From: Microbacterium foliorum
Lineage (GTDB): Bacteria > Actinomycetota > Actinomycetes > Actinomycetales > Microbacteriaceae
Direction: 5' to 3'
Assembly: GCF_003367705.1 (NCBI RefSeq)
Contig: NZ_CP031425.1
Span: forward strand, 372,001 to 436,000
Length of the DNA: 64,000 bases
Shown: piece by piece, positions 13,612-21,273 of the stretch
Numbering within the stretch: position 1 is the stretch's first letter
How the letters are laid out: every line of letters begins with the position of its first letter
The notes under the pieces: model-generated
Seen by the model: only the letters and a program-made list of their open reading frames with translations
What the model was told of the DNA's origin: nothing
Database searches by the model: none
Made by a program: the position numbers and the translations under genes

Positions 13612-14210
13612 CAGCCCTCCTGCTCGTCGAGTGCGAGATTGAGTTCGGCGACGTTGATGCGCTCTTCGCCGAGGAATCCCAGATCCCGCCCTTGAATCCT
13701 AGACTCCACGAGGTCGCGCACCTGCTGCTCGTCGAGGCCGCGTTCGGCGGCGACCCGCGGCACCTGCAGCAGGGCGTAGGCGACGCTGATGTGCGGGTCG
13801 AGGCCCGAGCCGGATGCGGTCACGGCGTCGGCGGGCACATCGGCCTCTGCGACGCCGTCGCGCGCAGCGATGGCCGCCCTGCGCTCGCCGATCGATGCGA
13901 CGAGGTCGGGGTTCTCAGGGCCGAGGTTGCTGCCGCCGGAGCTCGCGCCGTCGTAACCGTCGCCGGCGGCGGAAGGGCGCGACTGGAAGTACTGCGGCAG
14001 GGCCTCGCCGTCGGCATCCGTGAAGGACTGACCGATCAGCGAACTGCCCTTTCCGTCGGCCAGAGGGGAGCCGTTCGCCTGGAACGGCAGCAGCAGCTGG
14101 CCGATTCCGGTGACGACGAGCGTGTAGCCGACGCCGAGCACGAGGGTGAGCACGAGCATCGTGCGGACGGCGACCCCGACGGTGCGTGCCGTGGTGCGGG
14201 AGGAGGACAT
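13611..14210 (-). CDS. kdpC: K+-transporting ATPase subunit C
   Basis: 199 residues. KdpC is the single-span subunit that stabilises the KdpFABC complex and aids ATP binding. One N-terminal membrane helix (VRTMLVLTLVLGVGYTLVVTGIGQLL) precedes an extracytoplasmic domain with FQSRPSAAGDGYDGASSGGSNLGP, the family signature. The start MSSSRTTART is chosen because the open frame upstream of it only translates the intergenic repeat. It follows kdpB after a 125-base gap with an inverted repeat (14239-14325), the only large gap inside the operon. Confidence 0.95.
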   Translation of the reverse strand: MSSSRTTARTVGVAVRTMLVLTLVLGVGYTLVVTGIGQLLLPFQANGSPLADGKGSSLIGQSFTDADGEALPQYFQSRPSAAGDGYDGASSGGSNLGPENPDLVASIGERRAAIAARDGVAEADVPADAVTASGSGLDPHISVAYALLQVPRVAAERGLDEQQVRDLVESRIQGRDLGFLGEERINVAELNLALDEQEG

Positions 14211-14335
14211 GGTGGCCTTTCGAGAGTGTGTGTGTGGGCCCTTCGTCTCGCTTCGCTCGCTCAGGGACCGGAGTCCGCGGGAGGCCCGCATCCTGAGCGA
14301 GGAGCGAAGCGACGAGACGAAGGGCGTGGACGCGG
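14211..14335. repeat. Inverted repeat between kdpB and kdpC
   Basis: The left arm CCTTCGTCTCGCTTCGCTCG (short form, from about 14237) faces the right arm CCTGAGCGAGGAGCGAAGCG (long form, to about 14325) across roughly 35 bases. The arms pair with a small bulge because the long form has extra GA and C bases. On the kdp transcript this would form a strong hairpin between kdpB and kdpC. Confidence 0.8.
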
Positions 14336-16759
14336 TCAGAAACCGGGGATGAGGGTGATGACGAGGTCGATCAGCTTGATGCCGAGGAACGGCGCGATCA
14401 CCCCGCCGAGGCCGTAGACGAGCAGATTGCGCTGCAGGATCTGCGAGGCGCTCGCCGGTCGGTACTTCACGCCGCGGAGGGCCAGCGGAATGAGGAAGAC
14501 GATCACGATCGCGTTGAAGATGATGGCGCTGGTGACCGCGGATGCCGGTGAATGCAGCTGCATGATGTTCAGCGCCGCGAGCCCGGGGAAGACGCCCATG
14601 AACATCGCCGGGATGATGGCGAAGTACTTGGCGATGTCGTTCGCGAGCGAGAACGTCGTGAGCGCCCCTCGGGTGATGAGCAGCTGCTTGCCGATGCGCA
14701 CGATGTCGATGAGCTTGGTCGGATCCGAGTCGAGGTCGACCATGTTGCCGGCCTCCTTCGCGGCCGACGTGCCGGTGTTCATCGCGACGCCGACGTCGGC
14801 CTGAGCGAGGGCGGGGGCGTCGTTGGTGCCGTCGCCGGTCATGGCGACGAGCCGGCCGCCCTGCTGCTCGCGCTTGATCAGCTCGAGCTTCTGCTCGGGT
14901 GTGGCCTCGGCGAGGAAGTCGTCGACGCCCGCCTCCTTCGCGATCGCGGCGGCGGTCAGCGGGTTGTCGCCCGTGATCATGACCGTGCGGATGCCCATGC
15001 TGCGCAGCTCCTCGAACCGCTCGCGCAGGCCGTCCTTCACGATGTCCTTGAGGTGGACGACGCCGAGGATCTCGCCGGCGCCCGCCGCTGCCGCAGGGTG
15101 GCTGATGGTTCCCCGGTCGGCGGACGGGATGACGACATCCGGTCCGCCATCCGGGATCTCTTCAGCCATCCGGTTCGAGGAGGCAGCAGCGGCAGCGGGG
15201 CCATGCTTCACGGCGACCACAAGCGGGGTGCCGCCGCTCGAGGCCACGCCGTCGACGAGGCCGGCCAGCTCGGCATCCGTGTCGAGTCCGAGCCAGGCGC
15301 TGATCGCGGAGCCTGCGCCCTTGCGGATCTGCGTGCCGTCGGCGAGGTCGAGGCCCGACATGCGGGTCTGCGCGGTGAAGGGCACGACGACGGCATCCGT
15401 CGGCTGTTCGACATGGATGCCGTGGCTCTTCGCCAGCTCGACGATCGATGCCCCCTCGGGGGTCGGATCGGCGAGCGACGACAGGGCCGCGATGCGCAGC
15501 AGCTCGTCGGGATCGACACCGCCGAGACGCAGCACCTCGTGGGCGCGGCGGTTGCCGTAGGTGATGGTTCCGGTCTTGTCGAGCAGCAGGGTCGTGACAT
15601 CTCCCGCGGCCTCGACCGCGCGGCCCGACATCGCGAGCACGTTGCGCTGCACGAGACGGTCCATGCCGGCGATGCCGATGGCCGAGAGCAGGGCGCCGAT
15701 CGTCGTCGGGATCAGACACACGAGCAGGGCGATCAGCACCGGGATGCTGACGGGCGATGCCGCGTACGAGGCGATCGGGTTGAGCGCGAGAACGACGACG
15801 ACGAACACGATGGACAGGCTCGCGAGCAGGATGTTCAGCGCGATCTCGTTCGGCGTGCGCTGACGGCTGGCGCCCTCGACGAGGGCGATCATGCGGTCGA
15901 CGAACGTCTCGCCGGGCTTCGAGGTGATGCGCACGACGATGCGATCCGACAGCACGCGGGTGCCGCCGGTGACGGCGCTGCGGTCGCCGCCGGATTCGCG
16001 GATGACGGGGGCGCTCTCTCCGGTGATGGCGGATTCGTCGACGGTGGCGATGCCCGCGATGATGTCGCCGTCGCCCGGGATCAGGTCGCCGGCCGTGACG
16101 ATCACGACGTCGTCGCGCTGCAGCTCGGCCGACGAGACCTCCGCCGTCTCGGTGCACTCGGCCGCGGCATCCGCACCGGCGTCGTAGCCGACCACCCTTC
16201 GGGCCATGGTGCTGGTGCGGGTCTTGCGCAGGCTCGCGGCCTGGGCTTTGCCGCGACCCTCGGCAACGGACTCGGCGACGTTGGCGAACAGCACGGTCAG
16301 CCACAGCCAGATCGCGATGCCCCAGGTGAAGGGCGCGGGCACGGGGGTTCCGCCCGAGTCGGCCGGGCCGCCGAGGAACGGCTCGGCGGTCGCGAGCACG
16401 GTGGTGAACGCGGCGCCGACCCAGACGAGCAGCATCACGGGGTTGCGCACGAGAGAGGCGGGGTTGAGCTTGCGCAGCGCGCCGGGCAGCGCCTGCGTCA
16501 GCTGCGCCCAGCCGAACGAGCGCGGCGGTTCGCCCCGCCCTTCCGCCCCCTGAGCGGTCGCAGCGGACTCGCCTTTCGCCCCCTGAGCGAGCGCAGCGAG
16601 ACGAAGGGCGTCCGAGTCGTCCCGCCCCTCCGCCCCCTGAGTGAGCGAGTCGGACTCACCCTCCGCCCCCTGAGCGAGCGCAGGGGACTCGCCTCCCGCC
16701 CCCTGAGCGAGCGGAGCGAGACGAAGGGCGTCGGCGGATGGATCGATGTGGGGGGTCAT
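14336..16759 (-). CDS. kdpB: K+-transporting P-type ATPase subunit B, with repeat-encoded N-terminal insert
   Basis: 807 residues, about 100 more than usual. It is the catalytic subunit of the KdpFABC potassium pump. It carries the actuator motif TGES, the phosphorylation motif DKTGT (Asp near 394), GDGTNDAP, and the usual membrane segments. The start ATG at 16759 sits one base after the kdpA stop. Residues 11-80 are not KdpB: they are low complexity, with five (A/T)QGA motifs near 18, 29, 40, 58 and 69, and two ALRLA(P/A)LAQGA blocks. These are the in-frame translation of the intergenic repeat TTCGTCTCGCTCCGCTCGCT. Normal KdpB sequence resumes at [20 protein letters not shown] frame running further upstream into kdpA is a shadow. 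Confidence 0.95.
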   Translation of the reverse strand: MTPHIDPSADALRLAPLAQGAGGESPALAQGAEGESDSLTQGAEGRDDSDALRLAALAQGAKGESAATAQGAEGRGEPPRSFGWAQLTQALPGALRKLNPASLVRNPVMLLVWVGAAFTTVLATAEPFLGGPADSGGTPVPAPFTWGIAIWLWLTVLFANVAESVAEGRGKAQAASLRKTRTSTMARRVVGYDAGADAAAECTETAEVSSAELQRDDVVIVTAGDLIPGDGDIIAGIATVDESAITGESAPVIRESGGDRSAVTGGTRVLSDRIVVRITSKPGETFVDRMIALVEGASRQRTPNEIALNILLASLSIVFVVVVLALNPIASYAASPVSIPVLIALLVCLIPTTIGALLSAIGIAGMDRLVQRNVLAMSGRAVEAAGDVTTLLLDKTGTITYGNRRAHEVLRLGGVDPDELLRIAALSSLADPTPEGASIVELAKSHGIHVEQPTDAVVVPFTAQTRMSGLDLADGTQIRKGAGSAISAWLGLDTDAELAGLVDGVASSGGTPLVVAVKHGPAAAAASSNRMAEEIPDGGPDVVIPSADRGTISHPAAAAGAGEILGVVHLKDIVKDGLRERFEELRSMGIRTVMITGDNPLTAAAIAKEAGVDDFLAEATPEQKLELIKREQQGGRLVAMTGDGTNDAPALAQADVGVAMNTGTSAAKEAGNMVDLDSDPTKLIDIVRIGKQLLITRGALTTFSLANDIAKYFAIIPAMFMGVFPGLAALNIMQLHSPASAVTSAIIFNAIVIVFLIPLALRGVKYRPASASQILQRNLLVYGLGGVIAPFLGIKLIDLVITLIPGF
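16515..16735. repeat. Repeat-family copies inside the kdpB 5' end
   Basis: Five related segments (CGCCCCCTGAGCGAGCG or close variants) occur mostly 33 bp apart. Two carry the full GAGCGAGCGNAGCGAGACGA core, at about 16590 and 16708. All lie in the same reading frame of kdpB. The 33-bp period equals 11 codons. Confidence 0.88.
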
Positions 16760-16760
16760 G

Positions 16761-18458
16761 TCAGACGAGTCCTTCAGCGAGGGGTCCCAGTGCGAGCACG
16801 GGGAAGTACGTGAGTGCGGTGATGATGACCGCGACGGCGGTGAGGAGGCCGACGAACTGCGGTCGGTGCGTGGGCAGCGTTCCGGTGTTCTCCGGTACGC
16901 GCTGCTGTGCGGCGAACGATCCGGCCAGAGCCAGCACGAGCACGATCGGGAGGAATCGTCCGAGCAGCATCGCGACGCCCAACGCGGTGTTGAACCACGG
17001 GGTGTTCGCCGTGAGGCCGGCGAAGGCGGATCCGTTGTTGTTCGCCGCCGAGGTGAAGGCATAGAGCACCTCGCTCATGCCGTGCACGCCGGGGTTCAGG
17101 ATGCTGGTCGCCTCGACATCCGCGCGGATGCCGGGTATCGCGAAGCTCAGCGCCGTGCCGGCCAGCACGAGGGTGGGCGTCACGAGGATGTAGAGGCTCG
17201 CGAGCTTGATCTCCTTCGGGCCGATGCGCTTGCCGAGGTACTCGGGGGTGCGGCCGACGAGCAGTCCGCCGACGAACACCGCAATGATCGCGAGCACGAG
17301 CATGCCGTAGAGGCCAGAGCCGACACCGCCGGGGGCGACTTCGCCGAGCATCATGTTGAGCATCGGCATCATGCCGCCGAGTGCCGTGTACGAGTCGTGC
17401 ATCGAGTTGACCGCGCCGGTCGAGGTCAGCGTGCTGGCGCTGCCGAACAGTGTCGAGCCGAGGATGCCGAAGCGCACCTCCTTGCCCTCCATCGCGGCGC
17501 CGGCGAGCTCGGGTGCCGAACCGCGGCCGGCGAGCTCGAGCGCCGAGAGCGCGAAAGTCGAGACGAGGAAGATCGTGCCCATCACGGCGGCGATCGCATA
17601 GCCCTGACGGTGGTCGCCGATCATGCGGCCGAACGTCCGGGGGAGGGAGAACGGGATCACCAGGATCAGCAGGATCTGCAGCAGGTTGGTCCACCCGGTC
17701 GGGTTCTCGAAGGGATGCGCGGAGTTGGCGTTGAAGAAGCCGCCGCCGTTCGTGCCGAGCAGCTTGATGGCCTCCTGCGAGGCGACCGGTCCGCCGGGGA
17801 TGGTCTGCGTGCCGCCAGAGACGGTCGTCACATCGGTGAAGCCGGCGAAGTTCTGCACGACACCGCCCGCGATCAGCGCGATCGCGGCGAGCAGGGCGAT
17901 CGGCAGCAGGATGCGGCCGAGTCCGCGGATCAGGTCGACCCAGAAGTTGCCGATCGTCGTCGACCCGCGGCGGGCGAATCCACGGATGAGCGCGACGGCG
18001 ACGGCGAGGCCCACGGCCGCCGAGACGAAGTTCTGCACCGTGAGACCGGCGAGCTGCACCGTGTAGCCCATGGTCTGCTCGGGCGAGTACGACTGCCAGT
18101 TGGTGTTCGCGACGAAGGACGCCGCGGTGTTGAAGGCGAGGCCTTCGGGCACGGCCGGCAGCCCGAGCGACTGGGGCAGGAACGCCTGCAGTCGCTGCAG
18201 ACCGTAGACGAGCAGCAGACCTACCGCCGAGAAGGCGAGGACGCCGCGGGCGTAGGCCCGCCAGGTCTGCTCGGATTCGGGGTTCACGCCGATCAGGCGG
18301 TACACGCCGCGCTCGAGCTTCAGGTCGCGGGGCGTGCTGAAGACGCGGGCCATGTAGTCGCCGACCGGGCGGTACAGCAGCACCAGCGCCACGATGAGGA
18401 CCGCCGCCTGCAGGATGCCGAACCAGAGCTCGGCGCCTGTCGAGATACCGGCGCCCAT
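16761..18458 (-). CDS. kdpA: K+-transporting ATPase subunit A (channel-like)
   Basis: 565 residues with about ten membrane segments. KdpA is the K+-selecting, ion-channel-like subunit. Filter-like repeats are visible, for example [21 protein letters not shown] and [13 protein letters not shown]. The ATG overlaps the kdpF stop (TGATG), and the stop is one base before the kdpB ATG, so kdpFAB are tightly coupled. Length and motifs are normal, in contrast to its neighbour kdpB. Confidence 0.96.
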   Translation of the reverse strand: MGAGISTGAELWFGILQAAVLIVALVLLYRPVGDYMARVFSTPRDLKLERGVYRLIGVNPESEQTWRAYARGVLAFSAVGLLLVYGLQRLQAFLPQSLGLPAVPEGLAFNTAASFVANTNWQSYSPEQTMGYTVQLAGLTVQNFVSAAVGLAVAVALIRGFARRGSTTIGNFWVDLIRGLGRILLPIALLAAIALIAGGVVQNFAGFTDVTTVSGGTQTIPGGPVASQEAIKLLGTNGGGFFNANSAHPFENPTGWTNLLQILLILVIPFSLPRTFGRMIGDHRQGYAIAAVMGTIFLVSTFALSALELAGRGSAPELAGAAMEGKEVRFGILGSTLFGSASTLTSTGAVNSMHDSYTALGGMMPMLNMMLGEVAPGGVGSGLYGMLVLAIIAVFVGGLLVGRTPEYLGKRIGPKEIKLASLYILVTPTLVLAGTALSFAIPGIRADVEATSILNPGVHGMSEVLYAFTSAANNNGSAFAGLTANTPWFNTALGVAMLLGRFLPIVLVLALAGSFAAQQRVPENTGTLPTHRPQFVGLLTAVAVIITALTYFPVLALGPLAEGLV

Positions 18459-18547
18459 CAGAACTTCTCCGGGGAGACGAGAGCGACCACGAGATAGACG
18501 ACAGCGGCCACGGCGAGGGCGGCGGCGATGATCTCGAAGACGATCAC
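18458..18547 (-). CDS. kdpF: K+-transporting ATPase subunit F
   Basis: 29 residues from a GTG start: a single membrane helix beginning [20 protein letters not shown] and ending SPEKF, which is the actinobacterial KdpF pattern. KdpF is a small stabilising subunit of the KdpFABC complex. Its stop overlaps the kdpA ATG, and its GTG overlaps the stop of the preceding 27-codon frame (GTGA). It is short enough to be missed by automatic gene calling. Confidence 0.88.
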   Translation of the reverse strand: MIVFEIIAAALAVAAVVYLVVALVSPEKF

Positions 18548-18627
18548 AGGCGTTCCACCCCCGCAGCGATCAAGGAGACGAGGGCGAACAGCGCGAGAGT
18601 CAGCGCGATGTAGATGATGTCGAGCAC
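18544..18627 (-). CDS. 27-residue membrane peptide, first gene of the kdp operon
   Basis: GTG start at 18627. The peptide begins [20 protein letters not shown] and ends GVERL, a single predicted membrane helix with a charged tail. Its stop overlaps the kdpF start (GTGA). Similar tiny frames ahead of kdpF are familiar to me from other actinobacterial kdp operons, but I know no assigned function. A TATCGA box lies five bases before the GTG, so this could be a leaderless first gene. Coupling and codon choice (mostly G or C third bases) support it being real. It may be an extra Kdp subunit or a translational starter. Confidence 0.7.
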   Translation of the reverse strand: MLDIIYIALTLALFALVSLIAAGVERL

Positions 18628-18768
18628 GAGAGTCGATACAACTCCCGTGCAGAGGGATATCGTGCGATCCTCACGCTTCCCCTACGGCAGTGAGCGCGAT
18701 GCATGCGGGATGCTCACGGCCTTCGCATGCCGAGGTGGCGGATGCCGCGCCTCACCCCCTGACGGATC

Positions 18769-18774
18769 TACACT
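18769..18774 (+). promoter_or_regulatory. -10 box of the ArsB-like permease
   Basis: TACACT, six bases before the GTG at 18781: a leaderless promoter arrangement. Confidence 0.6.
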
Positions 18775-18780
18775 CAGCGA

Positions 18781-19959
18781 GTGAGTGCAACGCGACGCCG
18801 ACTCGGCACGGGGACGATCATCGTCTTGGCGCTCATCGCCGTGGCGGCGGTGTGCATCGTCTCCGGCATCCTTCCTCCCACGGATGCCGAGGCACTCGGC
18901 GCCCGCATCGCGCCGGTGCTCGGCTTCGTCATCGCGATCACGATCGTCGCCGAACTCGCACGGGACGCCGCGGTCTTCGATGTCGTCGCGCAGCGCCTCG
19001 CGCGCTGGGGGCATGGCCGGGTGATCCTGCTGTGGGTGTCGGTGGTGGTGCTCGCGGTCATCAGCACCGTGTTCCTCTCGCTCGACACCACGGCGGTGAT
19101 CGTGACGCCGGTGGTCGTCGTGCTCGCGCAGAGCGTCGGCATCCCGCCCCTGCCCTTCGCGCTCGTCACGGTGTGGCTGGCGAACACGGCATCCCTGGCC
19201 CTGCCCGTCTCGAACCTCACCAACCTGCTGGCCGCGCGCGCGATCGGCGATGACCCGTTGTCGTTCCTCGCGCTGAGCTGGGCGCCGACGCTCGTCGGTG
19301 TGCTCGTGCCCGTGCTGATCCTCACCCTGCGCCACCGACGCACCCTGTTCGGCGCCTACCGGGTGCCCTCGGGCGGACAGCCCTCCGACCGCGTGCTGTT
19401 CTGGGGCGCTGCCGCGACGCTGCTGCTGCTCATGCCGCTGCTCGCCCTCACTCACGAGGTGTGGATCCCCGCCACCGTGGCCGCCGTCATCCTCATCGTG
19501 CTGTTCGGTGTCCGCCGCCGGCACGTGCTGCGCCTGTCGCTCGTGCCCTGGCAGGCGATCGGCCTCGCCACCGCGCTGTTCGTCGTGGTCGAGGCGGCGC
19601 ATGCCAACGGCCTCCTCGACTTCCTGTCGGTGCTGGCCACGAGCGGCCATGCCCCCGGCGAGCTGTTGCGCCTCTCGGCGGCCGGCGCGCTCGCGGCGAA
19701 CGGGGTCAACAACCTGCCCGCCTATCTGATCCTCGAGCCGACGGCGGGTGATCCGGTCGCTCTGATGGCATTGCTGATCGGAGTGAACCTCGGACCGCTC
19801 ATCACGCCATGGGCGTCGCTCGCCACCCTGTTGTGGCACCACAGGGTGGTGTCGCTCGGTGTCGAGATCCGCTGGGGGAGCCTCATGCTCTGGGGCGCGA
19901 TCGTGGCCGTGCCGACCGTGCTGGTCGGGACGCTCGTGCTCGCACTCGTCTCGGGCTGA
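18781..19959 (+). CDS. ArsB/NhaD-superfamily (SLC13-like) membrane transporter
   Basis: 392 residues with about ten membrane segments. The two-repeat ion-transporter architecture of the ArsB/CitM/NhaD group shows in SLDTTAVIVTPVVVVLAQ and NTASLALPVSNLTNLLAAR in the first half, and NGVNNLPAYLILEP and GVNLGPLITPWASLATLLW in the second. Members exchange arsenite, sodium, citrate or other anions; the substrate is not determined here. It is not next to an ars gene (arsC lies 27 kb away). The gene is divergent from the kdp operon. GTG is chosen because TACACT ends six bases before it. Confidence 0.8.
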   Translation: MSATRRRLGTGTIIVLALIAVAAVCIVSGILPPTDAEALGARIAPVLGFVIAITIVAELARDAAVFDVVAQRLARWGHGRVILLWVSVVVLAVISTVFLSLDTTAVIVTPVVVVLAQSVGIPPLPFALVTVWLANTASLALPVSNLTNLLAARAIGDDPLSFLALSWAPTLVGVLVPVLILTLRHRRTLFGAYRVPSGGQPSDRVLFWGAAATLLLLMPLLALTHEVWIPATVAAVILIVLFGVRRRHVLRLSLVPWQAIGLATALFVVVEAAHANGLLDFLSVLATSGHAPGELLRLSAAGALAANGVNNLPAYLILEPTAGDPVALMALLIGVNLGPLITPWASLATLLWHHRVVSLGVEIRWGSLMLWGAIVAVPTVLVGTLVLALVSG

Positions 19960-19982
19960 CAGGTCCCCTCCGAGAAGTGGCA

Positions 19983-19997
19983 TGCAGTAATACTGCA
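19983..19997. promoter_or_regulatory. Palindrome ahead of the toxin-antitoxin pair
   Basis: TGCAGTAATACTGCA is a perfect palindrome around a central A. A matching half (GCAGTAC, 20024-20030) overlaps the antitoxin -10 box. These are probable autoregulation sites for the antitoxin or the complex; binding is inferred. Confidence 0.65.
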
Positions 19998-20027
19998 AAA
20001 CAGCTTCCCCGTGTATCGGCCTCGCAG

Positions 20028-20033
20028 TACCAT
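20028..20033 (+). promoter_or_regulatory. -10 box of the antitoxin gene
   Basis: TACCAT is followed by six bases and the ATG at 20040, so the transcript is probably leaderless. Confidence 0.6.
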
Positions 20034-20039
20034 GGACAC

Positions 20040-20351
20040 ATGTCCACCGCAGAGTTCCATGGATACGTCGGCGTGCAGAGTCGCGGCCTCATCGCCTTGC
20101 CTGCGAGCGTGCGTGAACGCCTGCGTCTGAACGAGCCCGGAACCCAGCTCGAGGTGACCGAGCGCGCAGACGGAGTCGTCGAGTTGCGGGCCGCCGTGCC
20201 TGTGCCGGCGGAGCAGGCATGGTTCTGGACCGAGAGGTGGCAGCAGCGAGAGCGCGAGGTCGATGCGCACGTGGCGGCCGGGCGGGTGTCCGCTTTCGAC
20301 AGCGGAGAGGACTTCCTCGAGAGTCTCGACGCCCTCGAGCCCGAGCAGTGA
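20040..20351 (+). CDS. Antitoxin with AbrB/MazE-type DNA-binding domain
   Basis: 103 residues. The N-terminal part (about 5-50, VQSRGLIALPASVRERLRLNEPGTQLEV) has the swapped-hairpin AbrB/SpoVT pattern. The C-terminal half (about 55-103) is charged and helical with no domain I can name, as expected for a toxin-wrapping segment. It overlaps the next gene by four bases (GTGA). It should neutralise the toxin and repress the operon through the palindrome at 19983. The start is fixed by the leaderless -10 box six bases upstream. Confidence 0.8.
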   Translation: MSTAEFHGYVGVQSRGLIALPASVRERLRLNEPGTQLEVTERADGVVELRAAVPVPAEQAWFWTERWQQREREVDAHVAAGRVSAFDSGEDFLESLDALEPEQ

Positions 20352-20659
20352 AGTTCGAGACGACCCCGAGCTTCGACGGTGATGTCCGCAGGCTGAAACC
20401 TGCGCATCTCGCTGAATTCCGCACGGTCCTGCGCGAGAAGTTCATCCCGGCCTGCGATGCCTTCGCGAAAGATCCGTCCACGCCCTGGCCGGCGTCACTC
20501 CGAGTGAAGTCCATGCGCGCAGCGCCCGGCATCTTCGAGATGACCTGGTCGTTCTCCTCGCCCGACGGCCGAGCCACGTTCGAGATCGTCACTGTCGACG
20601 ACGAACCCCGCATCCGCTGGCGTCGGGTCGGAGACCACGACGTGTTCAGGAACCCGTGA
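20348..20659 (+). CDS. RelE/ParE-like toxin of a type II toxin-antitoxin pair
   Basis: 103 residues from a GTG that overlaps the antitoxin stop. The layout KFETTPSFDGDVRRLKPAHLAEFR, a central RVKSMRAAPGIFEMTW strand with basic residues, and the final IRWRRVGDHDVF match the RelE/ParE fold, whose members are mRNA interferases or gyrase poisons. Which activity applies here is not decided by the sequence. The last 14 bases overlap the end of the convergent acetyltransferase gene. Confidence 0.75.
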   Translation: MKFETTPSFDGDVRRLKPAHLAEFRTVLREKFIPACDAFAKDPSTPWPASLRVKSMRAAPGIFEMTWSFSSPDGRATFEIVTVDDEPRIRWRRVGDHDVFRNP

Positions 20660-21239
20660 CCGGCCACTCTTCCGCGAGGATGCCGTAGTTCAGGCCGTCG
20701 AGCCACTCGCCCGACCGGTGCAGCGCGGTCTTGCGGCTGAACTCCTCGCGCCGCATGCCGAGGCGCTCCATCAGGCGCCACGACGGCTCGTTGTCGGCGA
20801 AGCACCCGGCGTGCACGCGTCGCAGACCCAGCGGGCCGAAGCAGACATCGATCACCGCGCGGATCGCCTCGGTCGCATACCCGCGTCCGGTGTGCTGCGG
20901 ATCGAGCACCCAGCCGAGCTCCGCCTCGACGCCCTTGACCCGGTCGGCGACCTCGAGCTGGCCCCACCCGTCGCCGATCCTGATCATGATGTCACCGATC
21001 GGCGTCGCCTCACCGTTCTCCGCGACCAGTTCGGCGAGGTGCATCGACGCGAGGCGCTCGGGGTCGCGGTACCGCTCGCGAAACGCCTCGATCGTGTCGG
21101 GCGCGAGCCCCAGCCAGCGGTTCACCTCGGGCAGCTGCCTCCACGCCCACATCGCATCGATGTCGGGTGCGGTCATCGGGCGGATCTGCAGACGCTCGGT
21201 GCGGACGGGCCAGACATCGGCGTGCGGCGTGGAGGTCAT
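20646..21239 (-). CDS. GNAT-family N-acetyltransferase (RimJ/RimL type)
   Basis: 197 residues. Single GNAT domain of the RimJ/RimL group: TERLQIRPMTAPDIDAMWAWRQLPEVNRWLG at the N-terminus, an acetyl-CoA loop in PQHTGRGYATEAIRAVIDV, and LGLRRVHAGCFADNEPSWRLMERLGM near the end. It transfers acetyl groups from acetyl-CoA to an amine; the acceptor is unknown. TAGGCT on the minus strand (21251-21246) ends six bases before the ATG, indicating a leaderless transcript. Its 3' end overlaps the toxin gene by 14 bases. Confidence 0.88.
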   Translation of the reverse strand: MTSTPHADVWPVRTERLQIRPMTAPDIDAMWAWRQLPEVNRWLGLAPDTIEAFRERYRDPERLASMHLAELVAENGEATPIGDIMIRIGDGWGQLEVADRVKGVEAELGWVLDPQHTGRGYATEAIRAVIDVCFGPLGLRRVHAGCFADNEPSWRLMERLGMRREEFSRKTALHRSGEWLDGLNYGILAEEWPVTGS

Positions 21240-21273
21240 CGCTCCAGCCTATTGAGCGGCTGTGCGCCGTGCC

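Noticed and set aside
11380..16813. Very long rightward open frames opposite kdpD and kdpB
   Set aside because: Composition is Arg/Gly/Asp-rich shadow sequence. The leftward frames carry all diagnostic kdp motifs.
16760..17062. Earlier start for kdpB inside kdpA
   Set aside because: The extension is Ser/Arg-rich shadow sequence. The ATG at 16759 fits the tight spacing after the kdpA stop.
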